From Streptomyces malachitofuscus (GTDB lineage: Bacteria > Actinomycetota > Actinomycetes > Streptomycetales > Streptomycetaceae): 64,000 nt of DNA. The notes beneath the pieces are model-generated. The model searched no databases. It was not told where the DNA came from and saw nothing but the letters and a program-made list of their open reading frames with translations. The stretch covers positions 338,564 to 402,563 of the forward strand of contig NZ_BMUF01000008.1 of the NCBI RefSeq assembly GCF_014650055.1, in the 5' to 3' direction. Numbering within the stretch: the first letter of the stretch is position 1; every line of letters starts with the position of its first letter. Shown here piece by piece: positions 37,808 to 46,271 of this stretch. Made by a program: the position numbers and the translations under genes.

Positions 37808-37834
37808 CCCTGGTCAGGGGGCGGGGTGCCGGGC

Positions 37835-37840
37835 TACCGT
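37835..37840 (+). promoter_or_regulatory. -10 box of P450 gene, probable leaderless
   Basis: TACCGT followed by 6 nt and the ATG at 37847; no Shine-Dalgarno. Confidence 0.5.
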
Positions 37841-37846
37841 CCGTCC

Positions 37847-39070
37847 ATGGCAGCCCTTGACGACCTCGCGTTCGACCCGTGGGACCCCGCGTTCGTCGCC
37901 GACCCGTACCCCGCCTACGCCGAGCTGAGGGAAGCGGGCCGGGTGCGGTACTTCGAGCCGACGGACCAGTGGCTCGTCGCCCATCACGCGGACGTCTCGG
38001 CCCTGCTGCGCGACCGGCGCCTGGGGCGGACCTACCAGCACCGCTTCAGCCACGAGGAGTTCGGCCGCACCGCCCCGCCGCCGGAGCACGAGCCGTTCCA
38101 CACCCTCAACGACCACGGGATGCTCGACCTCGAACCGCCGGACCACACCCGCATCCGCCGTCTGGTGTCGAAGGCGTTCACCCCGCGCACGGTGGAGCGC
38201 CTGCGGCCGTACGTCGAGCGGCTGGCCGGTGAGCTGGTCGACGCCCTGGTCGCGGCGGGCGGCGGTGACCTGCTCAAGGACGTGGCCGAGCCGCTGCCGG
38301 TCGCGGTGATCGCCGAGATGCTGGGCATCCCCGAGGCGGACCGGGCCCCGCTGCGCCCCTGGTCGGCGGACATCTGCGGGATGTACGAGCTGAACCCTCC
38401 GGAGGAGACGGCGGCGAAAGCGGTACGAGCCTCCGTCGAGTTCTCGGACTATCTGCGCGAGCTGATCGCCGAGCGCCGCAAGAACCCGGGCGACGACTTG
38501 ATCTCGGGCCTGATCGCCGCCCACGACGAGGACGACGACCGGCTCACCGAGCAGGAGATGATCTCCACCTGCGTGCTGCTGCTGAACGCGGGCCACGAGG
38601 CCACCGTGAACTCCACGGTGAACGGCTGGTGGGCGCTGTTCCGCCACCCCGCCCAGCTCGTCGCCCTGCGCGCGGACCACTCCCTGGTCCCCTCCGCGGT
38701 GGAGGAGCTGATGCGCTACGACACCCCGCTCCAGCTCTTCGAGCGCTGGGTGCTCGACGAGATCGAGATCGACGGGCAGGTGATCCCGCGGGGCGCGGAG
38801 ATCGCGATGCTCTTCGGCTCCGCCAACCACGACCCGGCCGTCTTCACCGAGCCGGAGCGCCTGGACCTCACCCGCCGCGACAACCCGCACATCTCCTTCA
38901 GCGCCGGCGTCCACTACTGCATCGGCGCCCCGCTGGCCCGCATCGAACTGGCGGCGTCGATGACGGCGCTGCTGGAGAAGGCCCCGACGCTGCGGCTCGC
39001 CTCCGAGCCCCGGCGCAAGCCGAACTTCGTGATCAGGGGACTGGAGGGGCTGGCCGTGGAACTGGGGTGA
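37847..39070 (+). CDS. Cytochrome P450 (407 aa)
   Basis: A soluble bacterial class I P450. The heme-ligand motif FSAGVHYCIGAPLAR gives Cys358; the I-helix oxygen-activation motif is LLNAGHEATVN; the ExxR motif is in SAVEELMRYDTP and the usual FLDPPDHTR region is present as DLEPPDHTRIRRLV. It resembles CYP107-like enzymes that oxidise polyketides or drugs, but no biosynthetic genes or ferredoxin adjoin, so the substrate is unknown. The ATG follows TACCGT by 6 nt. Confidence 0.95.
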   Translation: MAALDDLAFDPWDPAFVADPYPAYAELREAGRVRYFEPTDQWLVAHHADVSALLRDRRLGRTYQHRFSHEEFGRTAPPPEHEPFHTLNDHGMLDLEPPDHTRIRRLVSKAFTPRTVERLRPYVERLAGELVDALVAAGGGDLLKDVAEPLPVAVIAEMLGIPEADRAPLRPWSADICGMYELNPPEETAAKAVRASVEFSDYLRELIAERRKNPGDDLISGLIAAHDEDDDRLTEQEMISTCVLLLNAGHEATVNSTVNGWWALFRHPAQLVALRADHSLVPSAVEELMRYDTPLQLFERWVLDEIEIDGQVIPRGAEIAMLFGSANHDPAVFTEPERLDLTRRDNPHISFSAGVHYCIGAPLARIELAASMTALLEKAPTLRLASEPRRKPNFVIRGLEGLAVELG

Positions 39071-39157
39071 TCACCCGTTCGGCTGATCACTGGTCGATTC
39101 CGGGCGAGGGACGTGCGTGGCTCGCCAAGCTGGTGTTCGCCTGCGGAGGGAGGCACC

Positions 39158-39751
39158 ATGACGGTTATGGCAGAACGTGGGTCATCCCGGTTGTCGGTGG
39201 ACATGTTCGAGCGGATCGCCGAGTTCGCCGAACATGAGGACGAGACCGTCAGGTTCGAGTTCATCAACGGACGGATCGGGCTCAGGAAAGTGACCAACGG
39301 CAATCACGGCGCGATCATCATGTGGCTGGTCCGTCAGTGCATGCAGGCCAGGCCCGAACTCGACCTCAGCCCGGTGCAGGGACTGAAGGTGGAGTCCTAC
39401 CGCAAGGGCCGGGCCCTGCCCGACGCGGTGCTCGCCCCTGTCGCCCACTTCGCCGGGCAGGGGGACTGGGCGGAGCCCGAAGGCGTGCTGATGACGGTGG
39501 AGGTCACCTCCTTCGACTCGGACACGCACGATCGCGACCGTGTGGAGAAGCCCCAGGCCTACGCCGAATCCGGGATCCCCGTCTACCTGCTGATCGACCG
39601 CGACCGTCGTTCCGTCCTCGTGCACAGTGACCCGGACCCGGTGGTCGGCTACCGCAATGTCCAGAAGCGCCAGGTGGGCCAGAAGGTCGTGCTTCCCCAC
39701 CCCGTCGGCATCACCTTCGACACCGACGAGCTCAAGTCGTACATGGACTGA
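39158..39751 (+). CDS. Uma2/DUF820-like protein, PD-(D/E)XK fold (197 aa)
   Basis: The Uma2 family pattern is visible: EFINGRIGLRK after the N-terminal helix, LPDAVLAP (first acidic residue), VLMTVEVTSFDSDTHDRD (core E-x-T/S), and KPQAYAESGIPVYLLIDRDR. It has a restriction-endonuclease-like fold; members are numerous in Streptomyces and cyanobacteria and have no agreed function. GGAGGGAGG lies before the ATG. The N-terminus MTVMAER is shared with the second Uma2 gene at 42932. It is convergent with the ABC permease gene. Confidence 0.88.
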   Translation: MTVMAERGSSRLSVDMFERIAEFAEHEDETVRFEFINGRIGLRKVTNGNHGAIIMWLVRQCMQARPELDLSPVQGLKVESYRKGRALPDAVLAPVAHFAGQGDWAEPEGVLMTVEVTSFDSDTHDRDRVEKPQAYAESGIPVYLLIDRDRRSVLVHSDPDPVVGYRNVQKRQVGQKVVLPHPVGITFDTDELKSYMD

Positions 39752-39769
39752 CCGCCCGGCCGCCCTCTG

Positions 39770-41374
39770 TCACGTCGTCATGTCCCTGCGCCGCAACCCG
39801 GTCAGCCCCGCCGCCACCAGGGCCGCCGCGAGTGCCGTGAGGACCAGCACCGGGGGCCACTCCATGCCCCCGCCGGGCAGCTTCGGCAGATGACCGAAGG
39901 GCGACAGGTCCAGCACCGCCCGCGGGGCGTCCAGGGCCGGGCCGACCCAGCCGATCAGCAGCACCGCACCGGCCACACCCCACGCGCCCATCGCCGCCCC
40001 GGGCACCAGCCCGTACAGCAGCACCGCGACCCCGCCGACCGTCCAGACCGCCGGGACCTGCACCAGACACGCCCCCAGGATCGGGCCCGCCTGCTCACCG
40101 TGACCCACGGCCAGTCCCACTCCCGCCAGCAGCATCAGCAGCACCGATCCGCCGAACGCCGGCGCCAGGTGCCCGGCGGCCCAGCGCAGCCGCCCGACCG
40201 CTCCCGCGAGGACCGGTTCGGCGCGGCCCGAGGTCTCCTCGCCGTGCAGCCGCAGCACCGACGCCACGACGTACAGGGCGGCCACCAGCCCGAGCATGCC
40301 GGCCATCGCCGCGAGGAACGCGTCCGTCAGCCCTGACTGTCCGCCCATCCGCTGGAAGATCTCCCGGGCGCTCTCGCTGTCGCCGACCAGATCGGCCGCA
40401 CCCTCCGCCATTCCGCCGTACGCCAGTCCCGCCAGCAGGAAGCCGATGCTCCAGCCGAGCACACCGCCCCGCTGCAGCCGCCACGCCAGTGCGCCCGCGC
40501 TGCCCAGCCGACCCGCGGCCGGTCCCGGACGGCTCGGCAGGAAGCTCATGCCGAGGTCCCGGCGGCCGGCGAGCGCGTACGCCACCACTCCCTGGATCAG
40601 TGCCGCGCCCGCGAAGAGCCCGAGCACCCACCATCGTTCACCGGCGAAGGCCCGCAGGTTTGTCAGCCAGCCGAGCGGTGACGCCCAGGTCAGCGGGGAA
40701 GATCCGTCGTCCGTCGTGGAGTCGCCCGCCGCCCGCAGCAGGAACGCGGCCCCCAGCACCGCCGCGGTCAGCCCCCGCGCGAGCCGCGCGCTCTCCGTCA
40801 GCTGCGCCACGATCGCCGCCATGGTGGCGAAGACCATGCCCACGCCCGCGATCCCCAGCCCGAACGCGAGCGCGCCCGCGGCGCCCTGCCCGGCCAGCCC
40901 GGCCGTCACCAGCAGCGCCAGCACCCCGTTGGCGACGGCCGCCGCGAGCAGCGCCGCCGTCAGTGCGGCCCTGCGCCCCACCATCCCGGACGCCACCAGT
41001 TCCTGACGCCCGCTCTCCTCCTCGTCCCGGGTGTGCCGTACGACCACCAGCAGACCGACCACGGCGGCCAGCGCGCCCGCGTACACCCCGGCCCGCCAGG
41101 CGGTCAGCGCGCCGAGGGAGTCGCCGAGGACCGGGCCCACCATGGCCCGCAGGGAGGAGTTGGCGCCCATCTGTGCGACCAGGTCGGCGCGTTCGGCGGG
41201 AGTGCCGTACAGCCCCTTGAGCGTGCTCGGCATGGACAGCACCATCAGGGCGTTCACCCCGACCCAGACCGGGATCAGCACCCGGTCCCGGCGCAGCGCG
41301 AAACGCAGCAGGATGCCGGTGCCGGCGAACTGGCGGGCGCTCGCGGGCCGTACGGCGAAGGCGGCCGCGCTCAT
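39770..41374 (-). CDS. ABC transporter permease (534 aa)
   Basis: About twelve membrane helices in two similar halves, as in ABC-2-type exporters fused from two permease units (compare GILLRFALRRDRVLIPVWVG near the start with LAWRLQRGGVLGWSIGFLLAG near 300). The ATG at 41374 overlaps the ATPase stop as ATGA. It works with the ATPase encoded just upstream, probably as an exporter of a drug or envelope compound. Streptomyces homologues next to GbsR/MarR regulators are often linked to antibiotic resistance, which is only a guess here. Confidence 0.9.
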   Translation of the reverse strand: MSAAAFAVRPASARQFAGTGILLRFALRRDRVLIPVWVGVNALMVLSMPSTLKGLYGTPAERADLVAQMGANSSLRAMVGPVLGDSLGALTAWRAGVYAGALAAVVGLLVVVRHTRDEEESGRQELVASGMVGRRAALTAALLAAAVANGVLALLVTAGLAGQGAAGALAFGLGIAGVGMVFATMAAIVAQLTESARLARGLTAAVLGAAFLLRAAGDSTTDDGSSPLTWASPLGWLTNLRAFAGERWWVLGLFAGAALIQGVVAYALAGRRDLGMSFLPSRPGPAAGRLGSAGALAWRLQRGGVLGWSIGFLLAGLAYGGMAEGAADLVGDSESAREIFQRMGGQSGLTDAFLAAMAGMLGLVAALYVVASVLRLHGEETSGRAEPVLAGAVGRLRWAAGHLAPAFGGSVLLMLLAGVGLAVGHGEQAGPILGACLVQVPAVWTVGGVAVLLYGLVPGAAMGAWGVAGAVLLIGWVGPALDAPRAVLDLSPFGHLPKLPGGGMEWPPVLVLTALAAALVAAGLTGLRRRDMTT

Positions 41375-42267
41375 CGGGCCGTCACCTCGTCCTGGTAGTG
41401 CCGCAGGAACAGCTCCTCCAGCGTCGGCGGGGTGGACGTCAGCGACCGCACGCCCGACGCGCTCAGCGAGCGCAGCACCGCGTCGAGCCCGTCGGTGTCG
41501 ACCTGGAGCCGCACCCGGCGCCCCTGGATGTCGAGGTCGTGCACGCCCGGCAGCCCGGCGAGGCCGTTCGGCGGACCGGCGAGTTCGGCGCTCACGCTGG
41601 TGCGGGTCAGATGGCGCAGCTCGGCGAGCGAGCCGCTCTCCACGGTCCGCCCCTTGCGGATGATGCTGACCCGGTCGCACAGCTCCTCCACCTCGCTGAG
41701 GATGTGCGACGAGAGCAGCACGGTCCGTCCGCGGTCCCGCTCCTCGGCGACACAGCGCCGGAAGACCTCCTCCATCAGCGGGTCGAGACCGGACGTCGGC
41801 TCGTCGAGGATCAGCAGGTCCACGTCGGAGGCGAACGCGGCGACCAGGGCGACCTTCTGCCGGTTGCCCTTGGAGTAGGTGCGGCCCTTCTTCGTCGGGT
41901 CCAGCTCGAACCGCTCGGTCAGCTCGGCGCGGCGCCGCGTGTCCAGGCCCCCGCGCAGCCTGCCGTACAGGTCGATGACCTCGCCGCCGGAGAGGTTGCG
42001 CCACAGCGTCACGTCACCGGGGACGTAGGCGATGCGGCGGTGGATCTCCACGGCGTCCGTCCAGGGGTCCCGGCCGAGCACCTGGGCGGCACCGGCGTCG
42101 GCGCGCAGCAGGCCGAGCAGGACGCGGATGGTGGTGGACTTGCCGGAGCCGTTGGGGCCGAGGAAGCCGTGGACCTCGCCGGACCCGACGCTCAGGTCGA
42201 GCCCGTCCAGTGCGTGGGTCCGGCCGAACGACTTGTGCAGTCCGGACACGGTGATGGCCTTCGTCAT
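41371..42267 (-). CDS. ABC transporter ATP-binding protein (298 aa)
   Basis: An ABC ATPase with Walker A GPNGSGKST, a degenerate signature YSKGNRQKVALVAA, Walker B LLILDEPTSGLDP and switch-His SSHILSE. It has the C-terminal extension common to drug-export ABC-2 ATPases (DrrA-like). It is the first gene of a two-gene unit with the permease. The start lies beside a perfect operator at 42279-42317, so expression is probably repressed by the divergent GbsR/MarR-type regulator. Confidence 0.94.
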   Translation of the reverse strand: MTKAITVSGLHKSFGRTHALDGLDLSVGSGEVHGFLGPNGSGKSTTIRVLLGLLRADAGAAQVLGRDPWTDAVEIHRRIAYVPGDVTLWRNLSGGEVIDLYGRLRGGLDTRRRAELTERFELDPTKKGRTYSKGNRQKVALVAAFASDVDLLILDEPTSGLDPLMEEVFRRCVAEERDRGRTVLLSSHILSEVEELCDRVSIIRKGRTVESGSLAELRHLTRTSVSAELAGPPNGLAGLPGVHDLDIQGRRVRLQVDTDGLDAVLRSLSASGVRSLTSTPPTLEELFLRHYQDEVTAR

Positions 42268-42278
42268 GCTTCGGAACG

Positions 42279-42317
42279 TACGCTTCCTTCAGAAGTTTGT
42301 GAAGTTAAGGAAGCGTA
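42279..42317. promoter_or_regulatory. Perfect 11-bp-arm operator between ABC transporter and repressor
   Basis: TACGCTTCCTT (42279-42289) and AAGGAAGCGTA (42307-42317) are perfect inverted arms around a 17-bp AT-rich centre that itself contains GAAGTT/GAAGTT half repeats. It starts 12 bp before the ABC ATPase ATG and lies 65 bp before the repressor ATG, so it could control both. Confidence 0.75.
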
Positions 42318-42381
42318 TGAATCGCCGGTTAGACTTGATCCACCGGATCCATGGCACCTGAGCAGGGGAGATGATCGGATC

Positions 42382-42873
42382 ATGGCGGAGCCGAGCGGGG
42401 CGGCCCGGGATTCCGAGGCGGTCTCGCGGTTCGTCGAGCACTTCGCGGCGCAGCTGGTGGAGGCCGGCCTGCCGCGGATGCCGGCCCGTGTCTTCGCGGC
42501 CCTGCTGGCCTCCGACACCGGGGTGCTGACCTCCGCCGAACTGGGCGAACGGCTCAGGATCTCACCGGCCGCGGTGTCCGGGGCGGTGCGCTATCTCGCG
42601 CAGCAGCACATGGTCTCCCGCGAGCGCGAGCCCGGCTCCCGGCGGGAGCGGTACCGAGTCCACGGCGACCAGTGGTACGAGGCCCTCACCAACCGCGAGG
42701 CCGTCATCAGGCGCTGGGAGGACGCCCTCCGCCAGGGCGTCACCAGCCTGGGCGAGAACACCCCGGCGGGCCGCCGGCTGGCGGAGACGCTGGCCTTCTT
42801 CGAGTTCGTGGAGAAGGAGGTCGAGGCCATGATGGGGCGCTGGCGGGTGCATCGGAAGGAGCGGTTCGGGTGA
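42382..42873 (+). CDS. GbsR/MarR-type transcriptional regulator (163 aa)
   Basis: A winged helix-turn-helix of the MarR/GbsR type: MPARVFAALLASDTGVLTSAELGERL and the recognition region ISPAAVSGAVRYLAQQHMVS followed by a wing REREPGSRRERYRV. The C-terminal helices (about 115-160) would dimerise. It is divergent from the ABC exporter with a perfect palindrome between them, and so is very likely the repressor of that transporter and of itself. The inducer is probably a substrate of the exporter. The ATG at 42382 is preceded by a weak GGGGAG at about 12 nt. Confidence 0.9.
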   Translation: MAEPSGAARDSEAVSRFVEHFAAQLVEAGLPRMPARVFAALLASDTGVLTSAELGERLRISPAAVSGAVRYLAQQHMVSREREPGSRRERYRVHGDQWYEALTNREAVIRRWEDALRQGVTSLGENTPAGRRLAETLAFFEFVEKEVEAMMGRWRVHRKERFG

Positions 42874-42931
42874 GAGTAGTCGATCCGCTACGCTGAGTGG
42901 TGGCTGGTCCGTCTCCAGGGGAGGGCGCATC

Positions 42932-43528
42932 ATGACAGTCATGGCAGAGCGACCGACGACAAACGGCACCGAGCTCGGCGACTTCGACGAGATGCTGGAC
43001 CTCCTCGATGAGCTGCAACTGCGCGATGGCTTCAAAGCCGAGATCATCAGGGGGAACATCGTCGTGTCGCCGTGGTCGAAGGGTTACTACCACCGTGTGA
43101 TGCACCTGGTGTGCGAGCAGCTTCGGCAGCATCTCCCCGAGGGGCACCGCATCAGTTCCGGCCCGTTCCTGTACCCCTTTCCAGGGGAAGCCTGTGCATA
43201 CGGGCCGGACATTCATGCGGCGCATGAGCGGGCTTTCGAAACGGAGAGCAACCGCTTGGACGGTGAGGCCCTGTCCTTCGTCGCCGAACTCACTTCTCCC
43301 TCCACTCGGAACGACGATCTGACCGACAAGGTCGAGGTTTACTGCAAGGCGGGCGTTCCGGTCTATCTCATCCTCGACATGCAGGAGGAGCAGGCCACGG
43401 TGTTCTCGATGCCCTCCGCCAAGGGGTACGAGGCCTGCGAAACCAAGCCTTTCGGTGAGAAGCTGTCCATCCCCGCCCCGTTCGGCTGCGTCCTGGACAC
43501 GACCGACTTCAAGGCGCCCCAGACCTGA
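42932..43528 (+). CDS. Uma2/DUF820-like protein, second copy (198 aa)
   Basis: It has the same family pattern as the protein at 39158: LRDGFKAEIIRGNIVVSP, AYGPDIHAAHE (first acidic position; a shifted P-D), SFVAELTSPSTRNDDLTDKVEVYCKAGVPVYLILD. The first residues MTVMAER are identical in the two proteins and their ribosome-site regions are similar, but the rest is strongly diverged. A GGGGAGGG-like site lies upstream. It sits 58 bp after the GbsR-type regulator, convergent with the kinase-like gene at 43536. Function unknown. Confidence 0.88.
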   Translation: MTVMAERPTTNGTELGDFDEMLDLLDELQLRDGFKAEIIRGNIVVSPWSKGYYHRVMHLVCEQLRQHLPEGHRISSGPFLYPFPGEACAYGPDIHAAHERAFETESNRLDGEALSFVAELTSPSTRNDDLTDKVEVYCKAGVPVYLILDMQEEQATVFSMPSAKGYEACETKPFGEKLSIPAPFGCVLDTTDFKAPQT

Positions 43529-43535
43529 CGCCCCG

Positions 43536-44408
43536 CTACCGCGCAGGCAGCACCAGCCCCCACGCCCCCTCCCGCACCTCCCACGTCCGCGTCCGCACCG
43601 GACCCGACACCACCGCGTCCGCCCGGTAGCGGAAGTGCGCGCCCGACACGGTCACCGTGCGCCCCTCCGCCGACAGCGGGGACGCCTCCGCCCCCACCGA
43701 CGCCGGGCGCACCTCCACCTGGGCCCGGCCGGGAGCTCCCGGCATGACCGAGACGCCCTCCACCGGCTGCCCGAGATCGACCAGCGTCTCCCCGTCCACC
43801 TCCACCCGCAGCCGCGCCGGCCCGCCTTCCGGCGCGGACAGGGTCCCGGACGGCCGCGCCGGCACCAGGGTCCGCACCAGCGACCGGTACGTCCGCAGCC
43901 AGGGGCGCCCCGTCCCGCCGGCCGCCTCCCGCACCGGCGTCACACCCCCCACCGGCGGTATCCGCAGCGCGCCGAGCACCACGCCGTCGCTGTCGTCCAC
44001 GAGGAGGTCCATCCTCCGCTCCGCCCCGTCCAGCACCGCCCGCGCCGCTGCCACCGCGCCCGCGGGCACCCCGAGCGACCGGGCGAGGGAGACCGCGCCG
44101 CCCACCGGCACCAGGGACAGCGCACACCCGGCCAGCTCCCGCCGCCGGTGCAGCAGCGTCACCGCCCGCACCAGGGCCCGGTCGTCGCCGACCACCACCG
44201 GCCGTCGCGACCCGCGCCGTGCCAGCGCCCGCGCGAACTCCTCCGGATCGTCCGGCAGGCACACCTTCGCGCCCGCCGCACCCGCGCTCAGCACGTCCTT
44301 CGCGATCCGGACGGACTCGCCGTCCGCCCGCCGAGCGACCGGATCGATGACCACCAGGAGCTGATCGGACGTCGCGGAGAAGGTCCTGGAAGTCGCCACC
44401 TCGGCCAT
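43536..44408 (-). CDS. Diacylglycerol-kinase-like protein with degenerate catalytic motifs (290 aa)
   Basis: The fold pattern is that of the diacylglycerol/sphingosine kinase catalytic family, with a NAD-kinase-like first domain and a beta-sandwich end (LRVEVDGETLVDLGQPVEGVSVMPGAPG). Where active kinases have a GGDGT nucleotide loop, this has VVGDDRAL (72-79), and the following GTxNDFA-type motif is PVGGAVSLARSLG (101-113). Activity is therefore doubtful; it could be a non-catalytic relative. GAGGAAGCGAGG lies just before the ATG at 44408; the longer frame to 44603 overlaps the purA start and is rejected. It is divergent from purA. Confidence 0.75.
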   Translation of the reverse strand: MAEVATSRTFSATSDQLLVVIDPVARRADGESVRIAKDVLSAGAAGAKVCLPDDPEEFARALARRGSRRPVVVGDDRALVRAVTLLHRRRELAGCALSLVPVGGAVSLARSLGVPAGAVAAARAVLDGAERRMDLLVDDSDGVVLGALRIPPVGGVTPVREAAGGTGRPWLRTYRSLVRTLVPARPSGTLSAPEGGPARLRVEVDGETLVDLGQPVEGVSVMPGAPGRAQVEVRPASVGAEASPLSAEGRTVTVSGAHFRYRADAVVSGPVRTRTWEVREGAWGLVLPAR

Positions 44409-44441
44409 GCCTCGCTTCCTCGGGTAGCATCTTTGTGCAAG

Positions 44442-44469
44442 AGCCCCTTGCGCTATTGCGCCAGGGGCT
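44442..44469. terminator. Hairpin between the kinase-like gene and purA
   Basis: AGCCCCTTGCGC/GCGCCAGGGGCT form a 12-bp stem with one mismatch and a TATT loop. As it lies between divergent genes it may be a 5'-leader or insulating hairpin rather than a true terminator. Confidence 0.45.
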
Positions 44470-44593
44470 TCGTCTATTCCGGGGCATCCGGTCCGACGGT
44501 TGGCGGCCAACGGTGGTCGCGGTGCACGCGGCGGTGATCCTCCGTGTGCGCCCCTGACCTTGGACATGCCCCGCCCGGAAGGGGTGTACGCGC

Positions 44594-45877
44594 GTGCCCG
44601 CACTTGTGCTGCTCGGTGCTCAGTGGGGTGACGAAGGCAAGGGAAAGGCGACGGACCTGCTGGGTGGTTCCGTCGACTATGTGGTGCGCTACCAGGGCGG
44701 CAACAACGCCGGCCACACGGTAGTCGTGGGCGACCAGAAGTACGCCCTTCACCTGCTCCCTTCCGGAATCCTGTCCCCCGGCTGCACGCCGGTCATCGGC
44801 AACGGCGTCGTCGTCGACCCGTCGGTCCTGCTCTCCGAGCTGAGCGGTCTGAACGAGCGCGGCGTCGACACGTCGAAGCTCCTGATCAGCGGAAACGCTC
44901 ACATCATCACGCCGTACAACGTCACGGTGGACAAGGTGACCGAGCGCTTCCTCGGCAAGCGCAAGATCGGCACCACCGGCCGGGGCATCGGCCCCACCTA
45001 CGCCGACAAGATCAACCGCGTCGGTATCCGCGTCCAGGACCTGTACGACGAGTCGATCCTCACCCAGAAGGTCGAAGCGGCCCTCGACGTCAAGAACCAG
45101 ATGCTCACCAAGCTCTACAACCGGCGCGCGATCGCCGTGGACCAGGTGGTCGAGGAGCTGCTGGGCTACGCGGACAAGCTCGCCCCGTACGTCGCCGACA
45201 CGGTGCTGGTGCTGAACCAGGCGCTGGAGCAGGACAAGGTGGTCCTCTTCGAGGGCGGCCAGGGCACCCTGCTCGACATCGACCACGGCACATACCCCTT
45301 CGTCACCTCCTCCAACCCGACCGCGGGCGGCGCCTGCACGGGCGCGGGCGTGGGCCCGACGAAGATCAGCCGGGTCATCGGCATCCTCAAGGCGTACACC
45401 ACCCGCGTCGGCGCCGGTCCGTTCCCGACCGAGCTGTTCGACGAGGACGGCGAGGCCCTGCGCCGCATCGGCGGCGAGCGCGGTGTCACCACCGGCCGTG
45501 ACCGCCGCTGCGGCTGGTTCGACGCGGTCATCGCGCGGTATGCGACCCGGGTCAACGGCCTCACGGACTTCTTCCTCACCAAGCTCGACGTCCTCACCGG
45601 CTGGGAGCAGATCCCGGTCTGCGTGGCGTACGAGATCGACGGCAAGCGCGTCGAGGAGCTGCCGTACTCGCAGACGGACTTCCACCACGCGAAGCCGGTC
45701 TACGAGATGCTGCCGGGCTGGAGCGAGGACATCAGCAAGGCGAAGTCCTTCTCCGACCTGCCGAAGAACGCCCAGGCGTACGTCAAGGCGCTGGAGGAGA
45801 TGTCCGGCGCCCCGATCTCCGCGATCGGCGTGGGCCCGGGCCGCACCGAGACGATCGAGATCAACTCGTTCCTCTAG
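44594..45877 (+). CDS. purA: Adenylosuccinate synthetase (427 aa)
   Basis: It condenses IMP with aspartate using GTP, the first step from IMP to AMP. Diagnostic blocks: LLGAQWGDEGKGKATDLLG at the start, RYQGGNNAGHTVVVGDQKY, GTTGRGIGPTYADKINRVG, FEGGQGTLLDIDHGTYPFVT and TTGRDRRCGWFD. Length is the family norm. The GTG start (MPALVLLG) is preceded by GGAAGGGG at about 10 nt. It ends in a 40-bp perfect palindrome that serves as terminator. Confidence 0.98.
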   Translation: MPALVLLGAQWGDEGKGKATDLLGGSVDYVVRYQGGNNAGHTVVVGDQKYALHLLPSGILSPGCTPVIGNGVVVDPSVLLSELSGLNERGVDTSKLLISGNAHIITPYNVTVDKVTERFLGKRKIGTTGRGIGPTYADKINRVGIRVQDLYDESILTQKVEAALDVKNQMLTKLYNRRAIAVDQVVEELLGYADKLAPYVADTVLVLNQALEQDKVVLFEGGQGTLLDIDHGTYPFVTSSNPTAGGACTGAGVGPTKISRVIGILKAYTTRVGAGPFPTELFDEDGEALRRIGGERGVTTGRDRRCGWFDAVIARYATRVNGLTDFFLTKLDVLTGWEQIPVCVAYEIDGKRVEELPYSQTDFHHAKPVYEMLPGWSEDISKAKSFSDLPKNAQAYVKALEEMSGAPISAIGVGPGRTETIEINSFL

Positions 45878-45886
45878 AGCCCTGCC

Positions 45887-45926
45887 GCCTGTGCCCCGGC
45901 GCCCGCGCGGGCGCCGGGGCACAGGC
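45887..45926. terminator. 40-bp perfect palindrome after purA
   Basis: The two 20-bp halves are exact reverse complements (starting GCCTGTGCCCC, ending GGGGCACAGGC) with no spacer, 9 bp after the purA stop. It is a very strong hairpin. TAGCCT at 45928-45933 just beyond it may be the -10 box of the next gene. Confidence 0.85.
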
Positions 45927-45977
45927 ATAGCCTGAGGGTGTACCGCCGCGTGCGTCGACCAGAAGAAGGTGAGTGCG

Positions 45978-46268
45978 ATGCGCGTGATGCTCAAGGCGAC
46001 CCTGGACACCGAGAAGTCCAACGAGCTGCTTCGCAGCGGGAAGATGGCCGAGCAGGTCAAAGGGATCCTCGAACGGCTGCAGCCGGAAGCCGCCTACTTC
46101 GGTCCGCTCGGCGGGCGGCGGACGATGGTGCTGGTCCTCCACATGCAGGACAGCTCCGAGGTGCCCCCGGTGGGTGAACCGTTCTTCACCCACATGAACG
46201 CCGAAGTCGAGATGTGCCCCGTCATGAACGCGGAGGACCTGGAGAAGGGCCTCGCCGCAGTGCAGTGA
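45978..46268 (+). CDS. Conserved small hypothetical protein (96 aa)
   Basis: A compact alpha/beta protein (MRVMLKATLDTEKSNELLRS; YFGPLGGRRTMVLVLHMQD; FTHMNAEVEMCPVMNAEDL) that looks like a ferredoxin-like dimeric barrel of the monooxygenase/muconolactone-isomerase-like kind, but I see no catalytic motif and cannot name the family. AAGGTGAG lies before the ATG; a GTG at 45969 is an alternative start. It is convergent with the next gene with 3 bp between stops. Confidence 0.75.
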   Translation: MRVMLKATLDTEKSNELLRSGKMAEQVKGILERLQPEAAYFGPLGGRRTMVLVLHMQDSSEVPPVGEPFFTHMNAEVEMCPVMNAEDLEKGLAAVQ

Positions 46269-46271
46269 GCC

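Noticed and set aside
44409..44603. N-terminal extension of the kinase-like protein to 44603
   Set aside because: It would overlap the purA start and a hairpin; the ATG at 44408 has a good ribosome site and matches the fold start.
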